Below are positions 42,445-52,083 of a DNA stretch of 64,000 nucleotides, in pieces. The translations under genes were made by a program, and so were the position numbers. Origin of the DNA: Streptomyces humidus (GTDB taxonomy: Bacteria; Actinomycetota; Actinomycetes; Streptomycetales; Streptomycetaceae); the NCBI RefSeq assembly GCF_014649655.1, contig NZ_BMTL01000035.1, positions 1 to 64,000 on the forward strand. Reading direction: 5' to 3'. Below the pieces are notes generated by a model. The model saw nothing but the letters and a program-made list of their open reading frames with translations, was not told where the DNA came from and searched no databases. Positions within the stretch are counted from its first letter, which is position 1, and every line of letters starts with the position of its first letter.

Positions 42445-43188
42445 GTGGACCCGTATGTCCGGATGTGCTCCGCCCTCGACCGGCAGCTCACCGCCGACGC
42501 CCGGGGCTGGCTGACCGACGCCGTCGCTCGCGTCGGCCGGGACCCGGCAGCCGTCCGCTCCGCCTTCCCGGCGGCCGGCAGGCGCTGCGGGCGCGGACCG
42601 CTCGTCGACGGCTGGACGGTGGCCGACGCCGCCCGCGCCCGGCTGCTCACCGCCCTGCCGCTGCGCGGAGCGGCGCTCGCCGCGGAGATCACCGCTCTGC
42701 ACCGGTACGGGGACGCCGCCGAGCAGCGGGCCGTACTGCGTTCGCTCGCCCTGCTGGAGGACGCGGACGCGTCGTTCGCCGACCGGGGAGTTCCGCTCGT
42801 GCGCGAGGCGCTGCGCGGCAACGACACGGACCTCATCGAGGCGGCCCTCGGCTCGTACGGGGCACGTCACCTGGACCACGACGCCTACCGGCACGCCGTG
42901 CTGAAGTGCGTCTTCTGCGACATCCCCCTCGACCGGGTCGCGGTCCTCGCCGAGCGCGCCGACCACGAACTCGCGCGCATGCTGGCCGACTTCGCCCACG
43001 AACGGGTCGCCGCCGGCCGTGACGTCCCCGCCGACGTCTGGCCGCTCCTGCGAGCCCACCCCGGCACGCTGGAGGCCTCCGGGCTGCCCGCGGAGACCCG
43101 CTCGGCCGTGCCCGACCGCCGGGCCGCGGCCCTACGAGCCCTCGACGCCTACGCCGCCACCCCCACCTCGCCCGCAGGAGCCGCATGA
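42445..43188 (+). CDS. EboA-domain protein
   Basis: This 247-aa all-helical protein starts at GTG 42445 after a perfect AAGGAGGT. It matches the EboA family by its pattern: WTVADAARARLLTALP, ITALHRYGDAAEQRAVLRSL, EAALGSYGARHLDHDAYRHA, VLKCVFCDIPLDRVAVLAER and LARMLADFAHERVAAGR. The biochemical role is unknown. The stop overlaps the eboB-like ATG (ATGA). Confidence 0.85.
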   Translation: MDPYVRMCSALDRQLTADARGWLTDAVARVGRDPAAVRSAFPAAGRRCGRGPLVDGWTVADAARARLLTALPLRGAALAAEITALHRYGDAAEQRAVLRSLALLEDADASFADRGVPLVREALRGNDTDLIEAALGSYGARHLDHDAYRHAVLKCVFCDIPLDRVAVLAERADHELARMLADFAHERVAAGRDVPADVWPLLRAHPGTLEASGLPAETRSAVPDRRAAALRALDAYAATPTSPAGAA

Positions 43189-44042
43189 TGCGTATCTTCG
43201 ACCCCCACATCCACATGACCTCGCGCACCACGGACGACTACGAGGCGATGTACGCGGCCGGCGTCCGCGCGCTGGTGGAGCCGTCCTTCTGGCTCGGCCA
43301 GCCGCGCACCTCGGTGGACAGCTTCACGGACTACTTCGACGCGCTGCTCGGCTGGGAGCCCTTCCGCGCGGCGCAGTTCGGCATCCAGCACTTCTGCACC
43401 GTCGCCCTCAACCCGAAGGAGGCCAACGACCCGCGCTGCGCGGGCGTGCTGGACGTCCTGCCGCGCTATCTGGCCAAGGACCGGGTGGTCGCCGTGGGTG
43501 AGATCGGCTACGACTCCATGACCCCCGAGGAGGACGACGCCCTGGCCCGCCAGCTCGAACTCGCCGTCGAGCACGACCTGCCCGTCCTGGTGCACACCCC
43601 GCACCGCGACAAGGCCGTCGGCACCCGGCGCACCCTCGACGTGGTCCGGGAGTCGGGCATCGCGCCCGAGCGGGTCCTCGTCGACCACCTGAACGAACTC
43701 ACCGTGGCCATGGTCGCCGACAGCGGATGCTGGACGGGATTCTCCATCTACCCGCACACCAAGATGAGCGAGGACCGCATGGTGCGCATCCTCCAGGAAC
43801 ACGGCACCGCGCGCATGCTCGTCAACTCCGCCGCCGACTGGGGCCGCAGCGACCCGCTCAAGACCCGCAGGACGGCGGACGCGATGCTCGCCGCCGGCTT
43901 CGACGACGACAGCGTCGACCAGGTCATGTGGCGCAACCCCGTCGCCTTCTACGGCCAGAGCGGCCGGCTCGACCTCGAGGACGCCGCACCGGACGACGCG
44001 GGCCTGTACGAGGGGAACTCCATCGAACGCGGCGGAGAGTGA
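43185..44042 (+). CDS. EboB-type TatD-family metal-dependent hydrolase
   Basis: This 285-aa amidohydrolase-superfamily protein has FDPHIHMTSRT (HxH metal site), AVGEIGYDSM (Glu), VLVHTPHRDK (His), VDHLNE (His) and NSAADWGRSDP (Asp), the full TatD-type ligand set. It is the EboB component. Overlapping starts and stops tie it to the EboA and EboE genes in one operon. Confidence 0.88.
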   Translation: MMRIFDPHIHMTSRTTDDYEAMYAAGVRALVEPSFWLGQPRTSVDSFTDYFDALLGWEPFRAAQFGIQHFCTVALNPKEANDPRCAGVLDVLPRYLAKDRVVAVGEIGYDSMTPEEDDALARQLELAVEHDLPVLVHTPHRDKAVGTRRTLDVVRESGIAPERVLVDHLNELTVAMVADSGCWTGFSIYPHTKMSEDRMVRILQEHGTARMLVNSAADWGRSDPLKTRRTADAMLAAGFDDDSVDQVMWRNPVAFYGQSGRLDLEDAAPDDAGLYEGNSIERGGE

Positions 44043-44049
44043 GTCCGCG

Positions 44050-45246
44050 GTGCGCTTCCGACACACCGACGGCACGACCGTCCACCTCGCCTACTGCAGC
44101 AACGTCCACCAGGCCGAGGACCTCGACGGAGTGGTGGGTCAGCTCGCCGCCTACGCGCAGCCCGTACGGGAGAGCCTCGGCGTCGGCCTGCTCGGCATCG
44201 GCCTGTGGCTGGCCCACGACGTCGTCGCCGAACTGACCGCCCGGCCCGACGCCGTAGGGCGCCTGCGCGCCGAACTGGCGGCGCGCGGCCTGGAGACCGT
44301 CACCCTCAACGCCTTCCCCTACGGCGGCTTCCACCGCGAGGTGGTCAAGAGGGACGTCTACCTGCCCGACTGGACCGACCCGGCGCGTCTGCGCTACACC
44401 GTCGACTGCGCCCGGGTGCTGGCCGGGCTGCTCCCCGACGACGCGCGGCGCGGCAGCGTCTCCACCCTGCCACTGGCCTGGCGCACCCCCTGGCCGGCGG
44501 CCGCCCGCGACACGGCCCGCCGGGCGGCGGACGAACTCGCCCGGCGCCTGGCCGAGGTGGAGCGTGAGACCGGACGGACGATCCGGGTCGGTTTCGAGCC
44601 CGAGCCGGGATGCGTGGTGGAGAACACCGTCGAGGCGGCCCGGGAACTCGGCGGGCTGGACCCGGAGCGGCTCGGCGTCTGTCTGGACACCTGCCATCTC
44701 GCCGTGCAGTTCGAGGAACCGGCCGAGGCGCTGCGCCGCCTCGCCGACGCCGCACTGCCGGTCGTCAAGATCCAGGCGTCCAGCGCCCTCCAGGCCGACG
44801 ACCCCGGCGACCCGCGGGCGCGGGCGACCCTCGCCCGGTTCGCCGAGCCCCGCTTCCTGCACCAGACCCGGACCGCGCCGCACGGCGTCGTCAGCGGTGT
44901 GGACGACCTGCCGGACGCCCTCGCCGGAGACCTGGACCCGGGCTCCGCGTGGCGCGTGCACTTCCACGCCCCGCTGCACGCCGAGCCCGAACCGCCGTTG
45001 CGCACGACGGCGGACGAACTGAAGAACACGCTCGCCGAGTTGATCGGCGGCCCGCAGGCGCTCTGTGACCACGTCGAGGTCGAGACCTACACCTGGTCGG
45101 TCCTGCCCGGTCACCTGCGCCCGCACGACCGCGAGAGCCTCGTTGCGGGCCTCGCCGCCGAACTGGCCTGGACCCGCGCCCGGTTCGAGGAACTCGGTCT
45201 GGTCCAGGAACCCATGGTCCACCCGCGAAAGGAACGTGTCGCATGA
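44050..45246 (+). CDS. EboE-type TIM-barrel protein
   Basis: This 398-aa protein starts at GTG 44050 (site GGAGAG). HLAYCSNVHQAEDLDGVVGQ is the EboE hallmark at the N-terminus. Later blocks VGFEPEPGCVVENTVEAARE, VCLDTCHLAVQFEEP and VKIQASSAL resemble xylose-isomerase-type metal-binding barrels. It is annotated in other genomes as a metabolite-traffic protein. The stop overlaps the phosphodiesterase ATG by 4 nt. Confidence 0.88.
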   Translation: MRFRHTDGTTVHLAYCSNVHQAEDLDGVVGQLAAYAQPVRESLGVGLLGIGLWLAHDVVAELTARPDAVGRLRAELAARGLETVTLNAFPYGGFHREVVKRDVYLPDWTDPARLRYTVDCARVLAGLLPDDARRGSVSTLPLAWRTPWPAAARDTARRAADELARRLAEVERETGRTIRVGFEPEPGCVVENTVEAARELGGLDPERLGVCLDTCHLAVQFEEPAEALRRLADAALPVVKIQASSALQADDPGDPRARATLARFAEPRFLHQTRTAPHGVVSGVDDLPDALAGDLDPGSAWRVHFHAPLHAEPEPPLRTTADELKNTLAELIGGPQALCDHVEVETYTWSVLPGHLRPHDRESLVAGLAAELAWTRARFEELGLVQEPMVHPRKERVA

Positions 45247-46619
45247 CGCGAACGGTCGTCCTCGACATCGTCGGCCTCACCCCCCGCATGCTGCGCCACA
45301 TGCCCGCCGTCTCGGCCGTCGCCGCACAGGGCTTCCAGGCCCGGCTCAACCCCGTGCTGCCCGCCGTGACCTGCTCGGTGCAGTCCACCCTCCTCACCGG
45401 CGTGCCACCCACCGGACACGGCATCGTGGGCAACGGCTGGTACTTCCGCGACCTGGGCGAGGTCCTGCTGTGGCGGCAGCACAACGCCCTCGTCGGCGGC
45501 GAGAAACTGTGGGACACCGCGCGCCGGAGCAAGCCCGGCTACACGGTCGCCAACGTCTGCTGGTGGTACGCCATGGGGGCCGACGTCGACTACACGGTCA
45601 CCCCGCGCCCCGTCTACTACTCCGACGGCCGCAAGGAACCCGACTGCTACACCTGGCCGCCCTCCCTGCACGACGAACTGACCGACAGACTGGGCCCGTT
45701 CCCGCTGTTCACCTACTGGGGGCCCAACGCGGGACTGCCCTCGAGCCAGTGGATCCTGGCCGCCGCCCGTCAGATATTCGACGAGCACCGCCCCGACCTG
45801 ACCCTGGTCTACGTACCCCACCTGGACTACGAACCCCAGCGCTCCGGACCCGGCTCGCCGCAGACCGCCCGTGAGGCCCGGCGGCTCGACGACGCCCTGC
45901 GCCCGCTGCTCGACCACTTCCGGCGCGAGGAGGCCACGGTCGTGATCCTCAGCGAGTACGGCATCGCGCCCGCCTCCCGGCCGGTCGACATCAACCGTGC
46001 TTTGCGCAAGGCCGGCTTGCTCGAAGTGCACACGCAGGACGGCATGGAGTACCTCGACCCCTGGACGTCCCGCGCCTTCGCCGTCGCCGACCACCAGGTC
46101 GCCCACGTCTACGTCCGTGACCCTGCCGACCTTGCGAAGACCGCCGAGATCGTCGCGGGGCTCGACGGCGTGGACGAGGTGCTCGACGAGCGGGGCAAGG
46201 CCCGGCACGGACTCGCGCACGAACGGTCGGGAGAGCTGGTCGCCGTCGCCGAGCCGGACGCCTGGTTCACGTACTACTACTGGCTGGACGACGCGCGTGC
46301 CCCGGACTTCGCCCGTCAGGTCGAGATCCACCGCAAACCCGGCTACGACCCCGCCGAACTCCTCTACGACCCCACCGTGCCCGGCGTGAAGGCGCGTGCC
46401 ATCGGTCAGGTGGTCCGCAAGAAGGCCGGTCTGCGCTACCGGATCAGGACGGTTCCGCTGGACCCCTCCGGCGTGCGCGGCAGTCACGGCCGACTGCCCG
46501 GCGACCCACAGGACAGTCCCGTGCTGCTGTGCTCGAGGCCGGGCCTCGCGCGGGACGAGATCGACGCGACGGAAGTCAAGGACCTCCTTCTCACGCTGGC
46601 CGGCATCACCTCGCCCTGA
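45243..46619 (+). CDS. EboF-type nucleotide pyrophosphatase/phosphodiesterase (alkaline phosphatase superfamily)
   Basis: This 458-aa protein has VLDIVGLTPRML (Asp ligand), VTCSVQSTLLTGVPPTGHGI (Thr/Ser nucleophile region and His), VYVPHLDYEPQRSGPGS and VVILSEYGIAP, with an EH-like region later (VADHQVAHVYV). This is the type I phosphodiesterase/nucleotide pyrophosphatase fold. As EboF it may cleave a phosphodiester in the carried precursor. No signal peptide is visible. Confidence 0.88.
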   Translation: MTRTVVLDIVGLTPRMLRHMPAVSAVAAQGFQARLNPVLPAVTCSVQSTLLTGVPPTGHGIVGNGWYFRDLGEVLLWRQHNALVGGEKLWDTARRSKPGYTVANVCWWYAMGADVDYTVTPRPVYYSDGRKEPDCYTWPPSLHDELTDRLGPFPLFTYWGPNAGLPSSQWILAAARQIFDEHRPDLTLVYVPHLDYEPQRSGPGSPQTAREARRLDDALRPLLDHFRREEATVVILSEYGIAPASRPVDINRALRKAGLLEVHTQDGMEYLDPWTSRAFAVADHQVAHVYVRDPADLAKTAEIVAGLDGVDEVLDERGKARHGLAHERSGELVAVAEPDAWFTYYYWLDDARAPDFARQVEIHRKPGYDPAELLYDPTVPGVKARAIGQVVRKKAGLRYRIRTVPLDPSGVRGSHGRLPGDPQDSPVLLCSRPGLARDEIDATEVKDLLLTLAGITSP

Positions 46620-46637
46620 ACCACTGGAGCCCCCACC

Positions 46638-47837
46638 ATGCACTCGCCGGAAACCCCCACCCCGCCGTCCCTGCCCCGGCACCGCCCGCTTCTCGACCCC
46701 GCCGCCGAGTACGGGCGCTGGGTCAGGGAGCGGCCTCTCGCCCGGATCAGCCTGTGGGGCGACGTCCACCCCTGGCTGGTCACCCGCCAGGAGGACGCCC
46801 GCGCCGTCCTCAGCGACCCGCGGTTCAGCTCGGAGAACGTGCGGCCCGGCTTTCCCGGGCTTCAGCCGACTCCGCCGCCGCGCACGCCCGGCCAGTTGTT
46901 CGCCATGGACGCGCCCGACCACACCCGGCTGCGCCGCATGCTCATCCCCGAGTTCACCTTCCGCAGGGTCGAGCAACTGCGGCCCGCCATCGGGAAGATC
47001 ACCGAGGAGCTCCTCGACGGCCTCACCGAGCGGGAGCAACCCGCCGATCTCGTCGAGCACTTCACCTTGCCCCTGCCCCTGCTCGTCATCTGCGAACTGC
47101 TCGGAGTGCCCTACACGGACCGGGACTTCATCCACCGGCAGGCCGCCGCCTTCGCCACCGTCTCGGCCGGACCGGAGGCGATGCGGGCCGGCTGGGGGGC
47201 GCTCTTCGGCTACCTGCAGAAGCTTCTGGAAGCCAAGTCGGGTGCGCCGGGCGAGGACCTCATGAGCAAGCTCGCCGCCGAGAGGGTCGCCACCGGGGAG
47301 GCCACCTCGGCGGAGGCCGCCGGCATGCTGGTCCAACTGCTCATCGCCGGACACGAGACGACCGCGAGCATGCTCTCCCTCGGGGTGATCGCCCTGCTGC
47401 GCCACCCGGACCAACTGGCCGCGCTGCGCGCCGACGAGGGCCTCGTACCCAACGCGGTGGAGGAGCTCCTGCGCTATCTGACCGTCGTCCACATCGGGCT
47501 GCGCCGTATCGCCACCGAGGACGTCGAGCTCGGGGGAGTCGCCGTCCGGGCCGGTGAGGGCGTGGTGGTCGCGTTGCAGGCGGCCAACCGGGACCCCGCG
47601 GTGTTCGCCGACCCGGACACGCTCGACCTCACCCGGGACGCCGGCCAGCACCTCGCCTTCGGGCACGGACTGCACCACTGCCTCGGCCAGTCGCTGGCCC
47701 GGGCCGAGCTCCAGATCGCGTTGCCGATGCTGTTCCGGCGGCTGCCCGGCCTGCGGCTGACCGGCCCGGCGGCCGAGGAACTCGCGTTCGAGGGACGCGC
47801 GGTCCACGGAGTACGGGAGCTGCCGGTGGCCTGGTGA
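46638..47837 (+). CDS. Cytochrome P450 attached to the ebo cluster
   Basis: This 399-aa class I bacterial P450 has all canonical motifs: LLIAGHETTASML (I-helix acid/Thr pair), AVEELLRYL (ExxR) and LAFGHGLHHCLGQSLARAEL (heme Cys). It should be catalytically competent, unlike the conservon P450. It lies only 18 nt after the EboF-type gene, so it is probably co-transcribed and tailors the ebo product. No ferredoxin gene adjoins it. A stem-loop follows at 47985. Confidence 0.92.
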   Translation: MHSPETPTPPSLPRHRPLLDPAAEYGRWVRERPLARISLWGDVHPWLVTRQEDARAVLSDPRFSSENVRPGFPGLQPTPPPRTPGQLFAMDAPDHTRLRRMLIPEFTFRRVEQLRPAIGKITEELLDGLTEREQPADLVEHFTLPLPLLVICELLGVPYTDRDFIHRQAAAFATVSAGPEAMRAGWGALFGYLQKLLEAKSGAPGEDLMSKLAAERVATGEATSAEAAGMLVQLLIAGHETTASMLSLGVIALLRHPDQLAALRADEGLVPNAVEELLRYLTVVHIGLRRIATEDVELGGVAVRAGEGVVVALQAANRDPAVFADPDTLDLTRDAGQHLAFGHGLHHCLGQSLARAELQIALPMLFRRLPGLRLTGPAAEELAFEGRAVHGVRELPVAW

Positions 47838-47984
47838 ACACCCGGCGCCAGGTCGTGCGCCGGCTCATGACCGACGGTGGGGTCCAGGGCTTCCGGCGGG
47901 TGCCGGTCGGTGTCTCCGTCCGCTGCGAGCACCGGCCCGTGTGACCGAGCCGGCCGCGCCGGGCTCGTCCGGACCGCCGGACAA

Positions 47985-48015
47985 GGGCGACAGCGTCCTC
48001 TCGTCGCTGTCGCCC
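47985..48015 (+). terminator. Terminator after the ebo-P450 operon
   Basis: GGGCGACAGCG (47985-47995) pairs with CGCTGTCGCCC (48005-48015) around a 9-nt loop, 148 bp after the P450 stop. Confidence 0.72.
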
Positions 48016-48051
48016 TCGTTCGTGAATGGGACGTGCGTCACACTCTCTTGT

Positions 48052-48066
48052 TGAAAATGAATATCA
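48052..48066. promoter_or_regulatory. Zur-like (Fur-family) operator upstream of the GNAT-ABC-MFS operon
   Basis: TGAAAATGAATATCA matches the Streptomyces Zur-type box TGAAAATGATTTTCA at 13 of 15 positions. It sits in a conspicuously AT-rich island 58 bp upstream of the first start. A second dyad, TGCAA-N11-TTGCA, lies at about 48158-48178. Confidence 0.5.
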
Positions 48067-48123
48067 TGTGGCTCAATTCTGGGGTGCCCAGCGATCTCTG
48101 TCCAGTCCGGGAGCGGTGATTCG

Positions 48124-48759
48124 GTGATCAGTCTTGCGCCCCTTGTTGCCTATGATGTGCAAGTGCGTGAATATTGCATAAGGCCCGCGGGCCTCCAGGA
48201 CGTCGACGGCGCCCGAGCCGTCATGCTCGACACCGTCTACCGGGATCTCGGCAGCGGTTACGTGCCCGGCTGGCACCGCGACATCATCGATCCCGTCACC
48301 GCCTATCTGACCCCGGACCGCCACACGCTGCTGGTCGCGGTCGCCGGTGAGAGGGGTGCGAGCGGCGAGGTCGTCGCCACCGCCGCCCTGGACTCCCGCG
48401 GTCCCGCGCATCCGCCGAACCCCCGCCACGTCGCCGAGCGCTACCCCGTCGGCACGACCGCGCAGCTGCGTCGCGTCTACGTCAGGCCGGAGCACCGTCG
48501 GCGCGGTCTCGCCCGGCGGCTGGTCGCCGAACTGCTCGCCTTCGCGGTCGCGGACGGCGGATACCGCTCCGTCTACCTGCACACCGACCCCGCCGTCGAA
48601 GGCGCCGAGGCCTTCTGGCGCTCGCTCGGCGCCGTCGTGCACGACGAGCGGGAGGAGGCGGACGGCGGACAGGGCATCGTGCACTTCGACGTCCCGTTCG
48701 ACGCCCTCCTCCCCGCCTACCTCGCCCCCCGCTCCCGTACCACAGGCACAGGCCGGTGA
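48124..48759 (+). CDS. GNAT-family N-acetyltransferase
   Basis: This 211-aa protein has a GNAT fold. The acetyl-CoA loop is QLRRVYVRPEHRRRGLARRL, followed by AFWRSLGAVVHDERE. The start is GTG 48124, or GTG 48163 (VREYCIRPAG), 13 codons later, which fits the domain better. The stop overlaps the binding-protein start (GTGA). In this operon it may acetylate the transported ligand or a metallophore; that is inference. Confidence 0.8.
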   Translation: MISLAPLVAYDVQVREYCIRPAGLQDVDGARAVMLDTVYRDLGSGYVPGWHRDIIDPVTAYLTPDRHTLLVAVAGERGASGEVVATAALDSRGPAHPPNPRHVAERYPVGTTAQLRRVYVRPEHRRRGLARRLVAELLAFAVADGGYRSVYLHTDPAVEGAEAFWRSLGAVVHDEREEADGGQGIVHFDVPFDALLPAYLAPRSRTTGTGR

Positions 48760-50288
48760 CCCCCATGCGCTTCGCCGCTCCCGCCCCGCTTCCCCGTCGC
48801 CGCCCCCGGCTCCTGGCCGCGCTCTGCCTGGCCCCGCTGCTCACCGGCTGTTTCGCCGCCTCCGGCGACGGCGACGGCGAGGCGTCCGTCGCCGGTGAGG
48901 GCGCGCGGCTGCGGGTCGCCCTCGCCTTCCCGCCCACCGAGAACCTCTCCCCGTACGGCGCGGACGCGACGATCCTCAGCCGCCTCGGCGTCACCGAAGG
49001 TCTCACCGCGCTCGACGCCAACGGCGCCGCCGTGCCCGCGCTGGCCGCGTCCTGGCGGCAAGAGGGCGGCCGCACCTGGCTGTTCACCCTGCGCGAGGCG
49101 GCGTTCCAGGACGGCACCGGCGTCACGCCCGCTGCCGTGGCCGCCTCCCTCACCCGCGCCACCGAGGCCGAGCCGGCCCCGGCCGCCCTCACCGACGTCA
49201 CCCTCACGGCGACGGCCGCCGGCGCCACCGGCGTGCGCGTCACCACCGCCGCTCCCGACCCGATCCTGCCCCTGCGCCTGTCCAGCCCCAGCCTGGCGGT
49301 GCTCTCGCCGAAAGCCTTCGTGAAGAAGGGCGCCGTCGACCCGGTCGGCACCGCCACCGGTCCCTTCGAGGTCACCCGGGTGTCCGGCGTGGCCGGCGCC
49401 CGCCTCGACCGCTTCGACGACTACTGGGGCGGCCGCGCCCAGGCCTCGGGCATCGACGTGCGCTTCGTCGCCGACGGCACCGCCCGCGCCAACGCCCTGC
49501 GCACCGGACAGGTCGACCTCGCCGAGGCGATACCCGTCTCCCAGGCAGCCGGCCTGGCCGCCGGCGCCCTCCGGGAGACGGCCACGACCCGCACCACCAG
49601 TCTCCATCTCAACGTGAAGTCACCCGTGTTCAAGAAGCCGGCCCTGCGAGCGGCCGCCCGAGCGGCCGTCGACCCGTCCGTCCTCGCCGAGGACGTGTAC
49701 GAGGGCCACGCCGACGCCGGCGTGGGGATCTACGGCCCGGCTGTCACCTGGGCCGGGAACGAGCGCGTACGGCCCGTGGGCCGAGCGAAGGCCGAGGCCC
49801 CCGGCGGCGCCTCGCTCACCCTGGCCACCTATGACAACCGGCCCGAACTCCCCGAAGTGGCACAGGTGTTGAAGCAGCAGTTGGAGAAGGCCGGTTTCCG
49901 GGTGAGGCTGGAAGTGCGTGAGTACTCGCGGCTGGAGAGCGACGCGCTCGCCGGGAGGTTCGACGCCGTCGTCGCCGCCCGCAACAGCCTGCTGGACACC
50001 GGCGACCCCGTCTCCGTCCTGGCCGGCGACTTCACCTGCGACGGCGGCTACAACCTGTCCCTCCTGTGCGACGCGGACGTCGACAAGGCCGTCGGCAAGG
50101 CGCAGACGGTGGCCGACACCGACGAGCGGCGGGAGGCCGTCATGGCCGCCGAGGCCGCGATCCTCCGCACCGACGCCGTCGTCCCCCTGGTTCACCAGCG
50201 CGTGCTCACCGGGGTCGCCGCCGAGGCCGGCGGAGTGCTGCTCGACCCCTACGAGCGCACCCTCGTCGGCGCCGGGACCCGGCGCTGA
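48756..50288 (+). CDS. ABC transporter solute-binding lipoprotein, family 5 (peptide/nickel type)
   Basis: This 510-aa lipoprotein has a signal peptide ending at lipobox LLTGC (about residues 27-31). The SBP_bac_5 body contains ENLSPYGADATILSRLGVTE, EGGRTWLFTLREAAFQDGT and GPFEVTRVSG. Family members bind oligopeptides, nickel chelates or opine-type metallophores. The Zur-like box upstream favours a metal-chelate ligand. The start is GTG 48756, overlapping the GNAT stop, or ATG 48765. Confidence 0.87.
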   Translation: MTPMRFAAPAPLPRRRPRLLAALCLAPLLTGCFAASGDGDGEASVAGEGARLRVALAFPPTENLSPYGADATILSRLGVTEGLTALDANGAAVPALAASWRQEGGRTWLFTLREAAFQDGTGVTPAAVAASLTRATEAEPAPAALTDVTLTATAAGATGVRVTTAAPDPILPLRLSSPSLAVLSPKAFVKKGAVDPVGTATGPFEVTRVSGVAGARLDRFDDYWGGRAQASGIDVRFVADGTARANALRTGQVDLAEAIPVSQAAGLAAGALRETATTRTTSLHLNVKSPVFKKPALRAAARAAVDPSVLAEDVYEGHADAGVGIYGPAVTWAGNERVRPVGRAKAEAPGGASLTLATYDNRPELPEVAQVLKQQLEKAGFRVRLEVREYSRLESDALAGRFDAVVAARNSLLDTGDPVSVLAGDFTCDGGYNLSLLCDADVDKAVGKAQTVADTDERREAVMAAEAAILRTDAVVPLVHQRVLTGVAAEAGGVLLDPYERTLVGAGTRR

Positions 50289-50292
50289 CGGC

Positions 50293-52083
50293 ATGAGGAG
50301 CAGGTTGGGCGCGCTGGCGTGGCGTGCCGCACTGGCCGCGCTGCTGGTGTGCGGGATCGGGCTGCTGCCCTGGCTCTCGCGCACCGACCCGGCGCTCACC
50401 GTCCTCAAGGCGCGCTCCGCCGAGCGGGATCCCTCTCCCGAGGCGCTCGCCGTCGTCCGCGCGCAACTCGGCCTGGACGACGGGCCGTCGCACCTTCTGG
50501 GGCGGTGGCTCGCCGGACTGTCGCGCGCGGACGCCGGACAGTCCTGGATCTCCGGCGCCGACGTCCTGCCCGACGTCCTGCAGGCCCTGGGCGTGTCGCT
50601 GCTGCTGACGGCGGCCGCGCTGACGGTCGCCCTGGTCGTCGCCGCAGGGGTGTGCGCCCGCACCCTGTGGCTGGGGGCGGGGCGCCGCCTGGAAGGCCGG
50701 CGGCCCGCGGGCGGTTCGGGCTCCGCGGTGCTCGCGGCGCTTCCGGAGTTCCTCATCGCCTCCGTCCTGGCGACGGTGATCGGGGTGCAGTGGGGCTGGC
50801 TTCCCGCGCTCGGCTGGTACGGCCCGCAATGGACGGTGCTGCCCGCTCTCGCCCTCGGCCTGCCCGCCGGGGCGGTCCTCGGGCGACTCCTCGACGACCA
50901 GCTGCCCGCCGCGTTCACCGAGCCCTGGGCATCGGCAGCCGCGGCGCGCGGACTGACCGGACGGAGCATCGCCCGTAAGGCGCTGCGCCGTTGCGTGCCC
51001 GGCCTGCTGCCCAACCTCGGGCTGTTCGTGGTGGGGCTGACCGGTGGATCCGTCGCCGTGGAGCAGATCTTCGACATCCCGGGGCTCGGCCGGACCACCC
51101 TTCGGGCGGCGATCGCCCAGGATCTGCCCGTCCTGCAGACAGGCGCTCTCGTGCTGGTCGCCCTCGCGGCCGTCGTCACCGGCCTCGCCCGGCTCGCCGC
51201 AGGGCGGCTCATCGGCCCGGCCCTGCGCGACGGCGCCCTGCACACGGTCCACGGGCCGACGCCGGCCGGCCGGACGGGCCCGGCTGTCGTATGCGGGGTG
51301 CTGTTGTCGGCCGTCGTCGGACTCGGCCTGCCCCGCGACCCGCTCGCCCTCGACACCGGCGCCCGTCTGCTACCGCCGTCCGCCGCCCACCCGTTCGGCA
51401 CGGACGCACTCGGCCGGGACGTCCTCGCGCGCGTCGCGCACGGCGCCCTCGACACCCTGCTCCTGGCCCTCTCCATCAGCGCGATCGCGCTCACGGCCGG
51501 CGTCCTGCTCGGGCTGCTTCCGCGGCTGTCCGGGCCGCTCGTCGACACCGTGAACGCGGTGCCGCCGGTGCTCGCCGCGCTCCTGGTCGCCGCCGTCTGG
51601 GGCGGCGGCCCGACGACGCCCGTGGCGGCGGTGGCGGTGGTGGCCTGGGCCCCGCTCGCCGCGCACACCGGCGCGCTGCTGCGTCAGGAACGGGCCACCG
51701 CCCACCTCGCCGCCACCCGCGCGCTGGGGGCGGGCCCCTGGCACCTGCTGCGGAGCGAACTCCTGCCCGCCGTCCTGCCGTCCGTCGCCCGTCACGCCCT
51801 GTTGCGCCTGCCCGGGATCGCCCTCGCCCTGGCCTCCCTCGGCTTTCTCGGGCTCGGCGCCCAGCCGCCGTCCCCCGAGTGGGGCCTCCTCCTCGCCGAG
51901 AACCAGCCCTACGCCGAACGTGCCCCCTGGGCCGTCCTCGCCCCCGCCGCGGTCCTCGCCCTGCTCGGCGCCCTGGCAGTGACGGCGCCCGGTGCGCTGC
52001 GGCGGCCGCGACGGCTCCGCACCCCGGGCTGCGATCCGCGCGAACAGCCGAGCCGTAAAGTCGAGTTGTCGAGGGCGGAATGA
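50293..52083 (+). CDS. Fused ABC transporter permease (DppB-DppC type in one chain)
   Basis: This 596-aa membrane protein joins two permease domains that are normally separate. The first (about 1-315) has SAAAARGLTGRSIARKALRR as its ATPase-coupling EAA loop. The second (about 330-580) has HPFGTDALGRDVLARVAHGA and AATRALGAGPWHLLRSELLP. Both EAA loops are intact, so the protein should still dock to ATPases. The MFS gene follows with an ATGA overlap, leaving no room for the two ATPase genes normally found next. Confidence 0.87.
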   Translation: MRSRLGALAWRAALAALLVCGIGLLPWLSRTDPALTVLKARSAERDPSPEALAVVRAQLGLDDGPSHLLGRWLAGLSRADAGQSWISGADVLPDVLQALGVSLLLTAAALTVALVVAAGVCARTLWLGAGRRLEGRRPAGGSGSAVLAALPEFLIASVLATVIGVQWGWLPALGWYGPQWTVLPALALGLPAGAVLGRLLDDQLPAAFTEPWASAAAARGLTGRSIARKALRRCVPGLLPNLGLFVVGLTGGSVAVEQIFDIPGLGRTTLRAAIAQDLPVLQTGALVLVALAAVVTGLARLAAGRLIGPALRDGALHTVHGPTPAGRTGPAVVCGVLLSAVVGLGLPRDPLALDTGARLLPPSAAHPFGTDALGRDVLARVAHGALDTLLLALSISAIALTAGVLLGLLPRLSGPLVDTVNAVPPVLAALLVAAVWGGGPTTPVAAVAVVAWAPLAAHTGALLRQERATAHLAATRALGAGPWHLLRSELLPAVLPSVARHALLRLPGIALALASLGFLGLGAQPPSPEWGLLLAENQPYAERAPWAVLAPAAVLALLGALAVTAPGALRRPRRLRTPGCDPREQPSRKVELSRAE

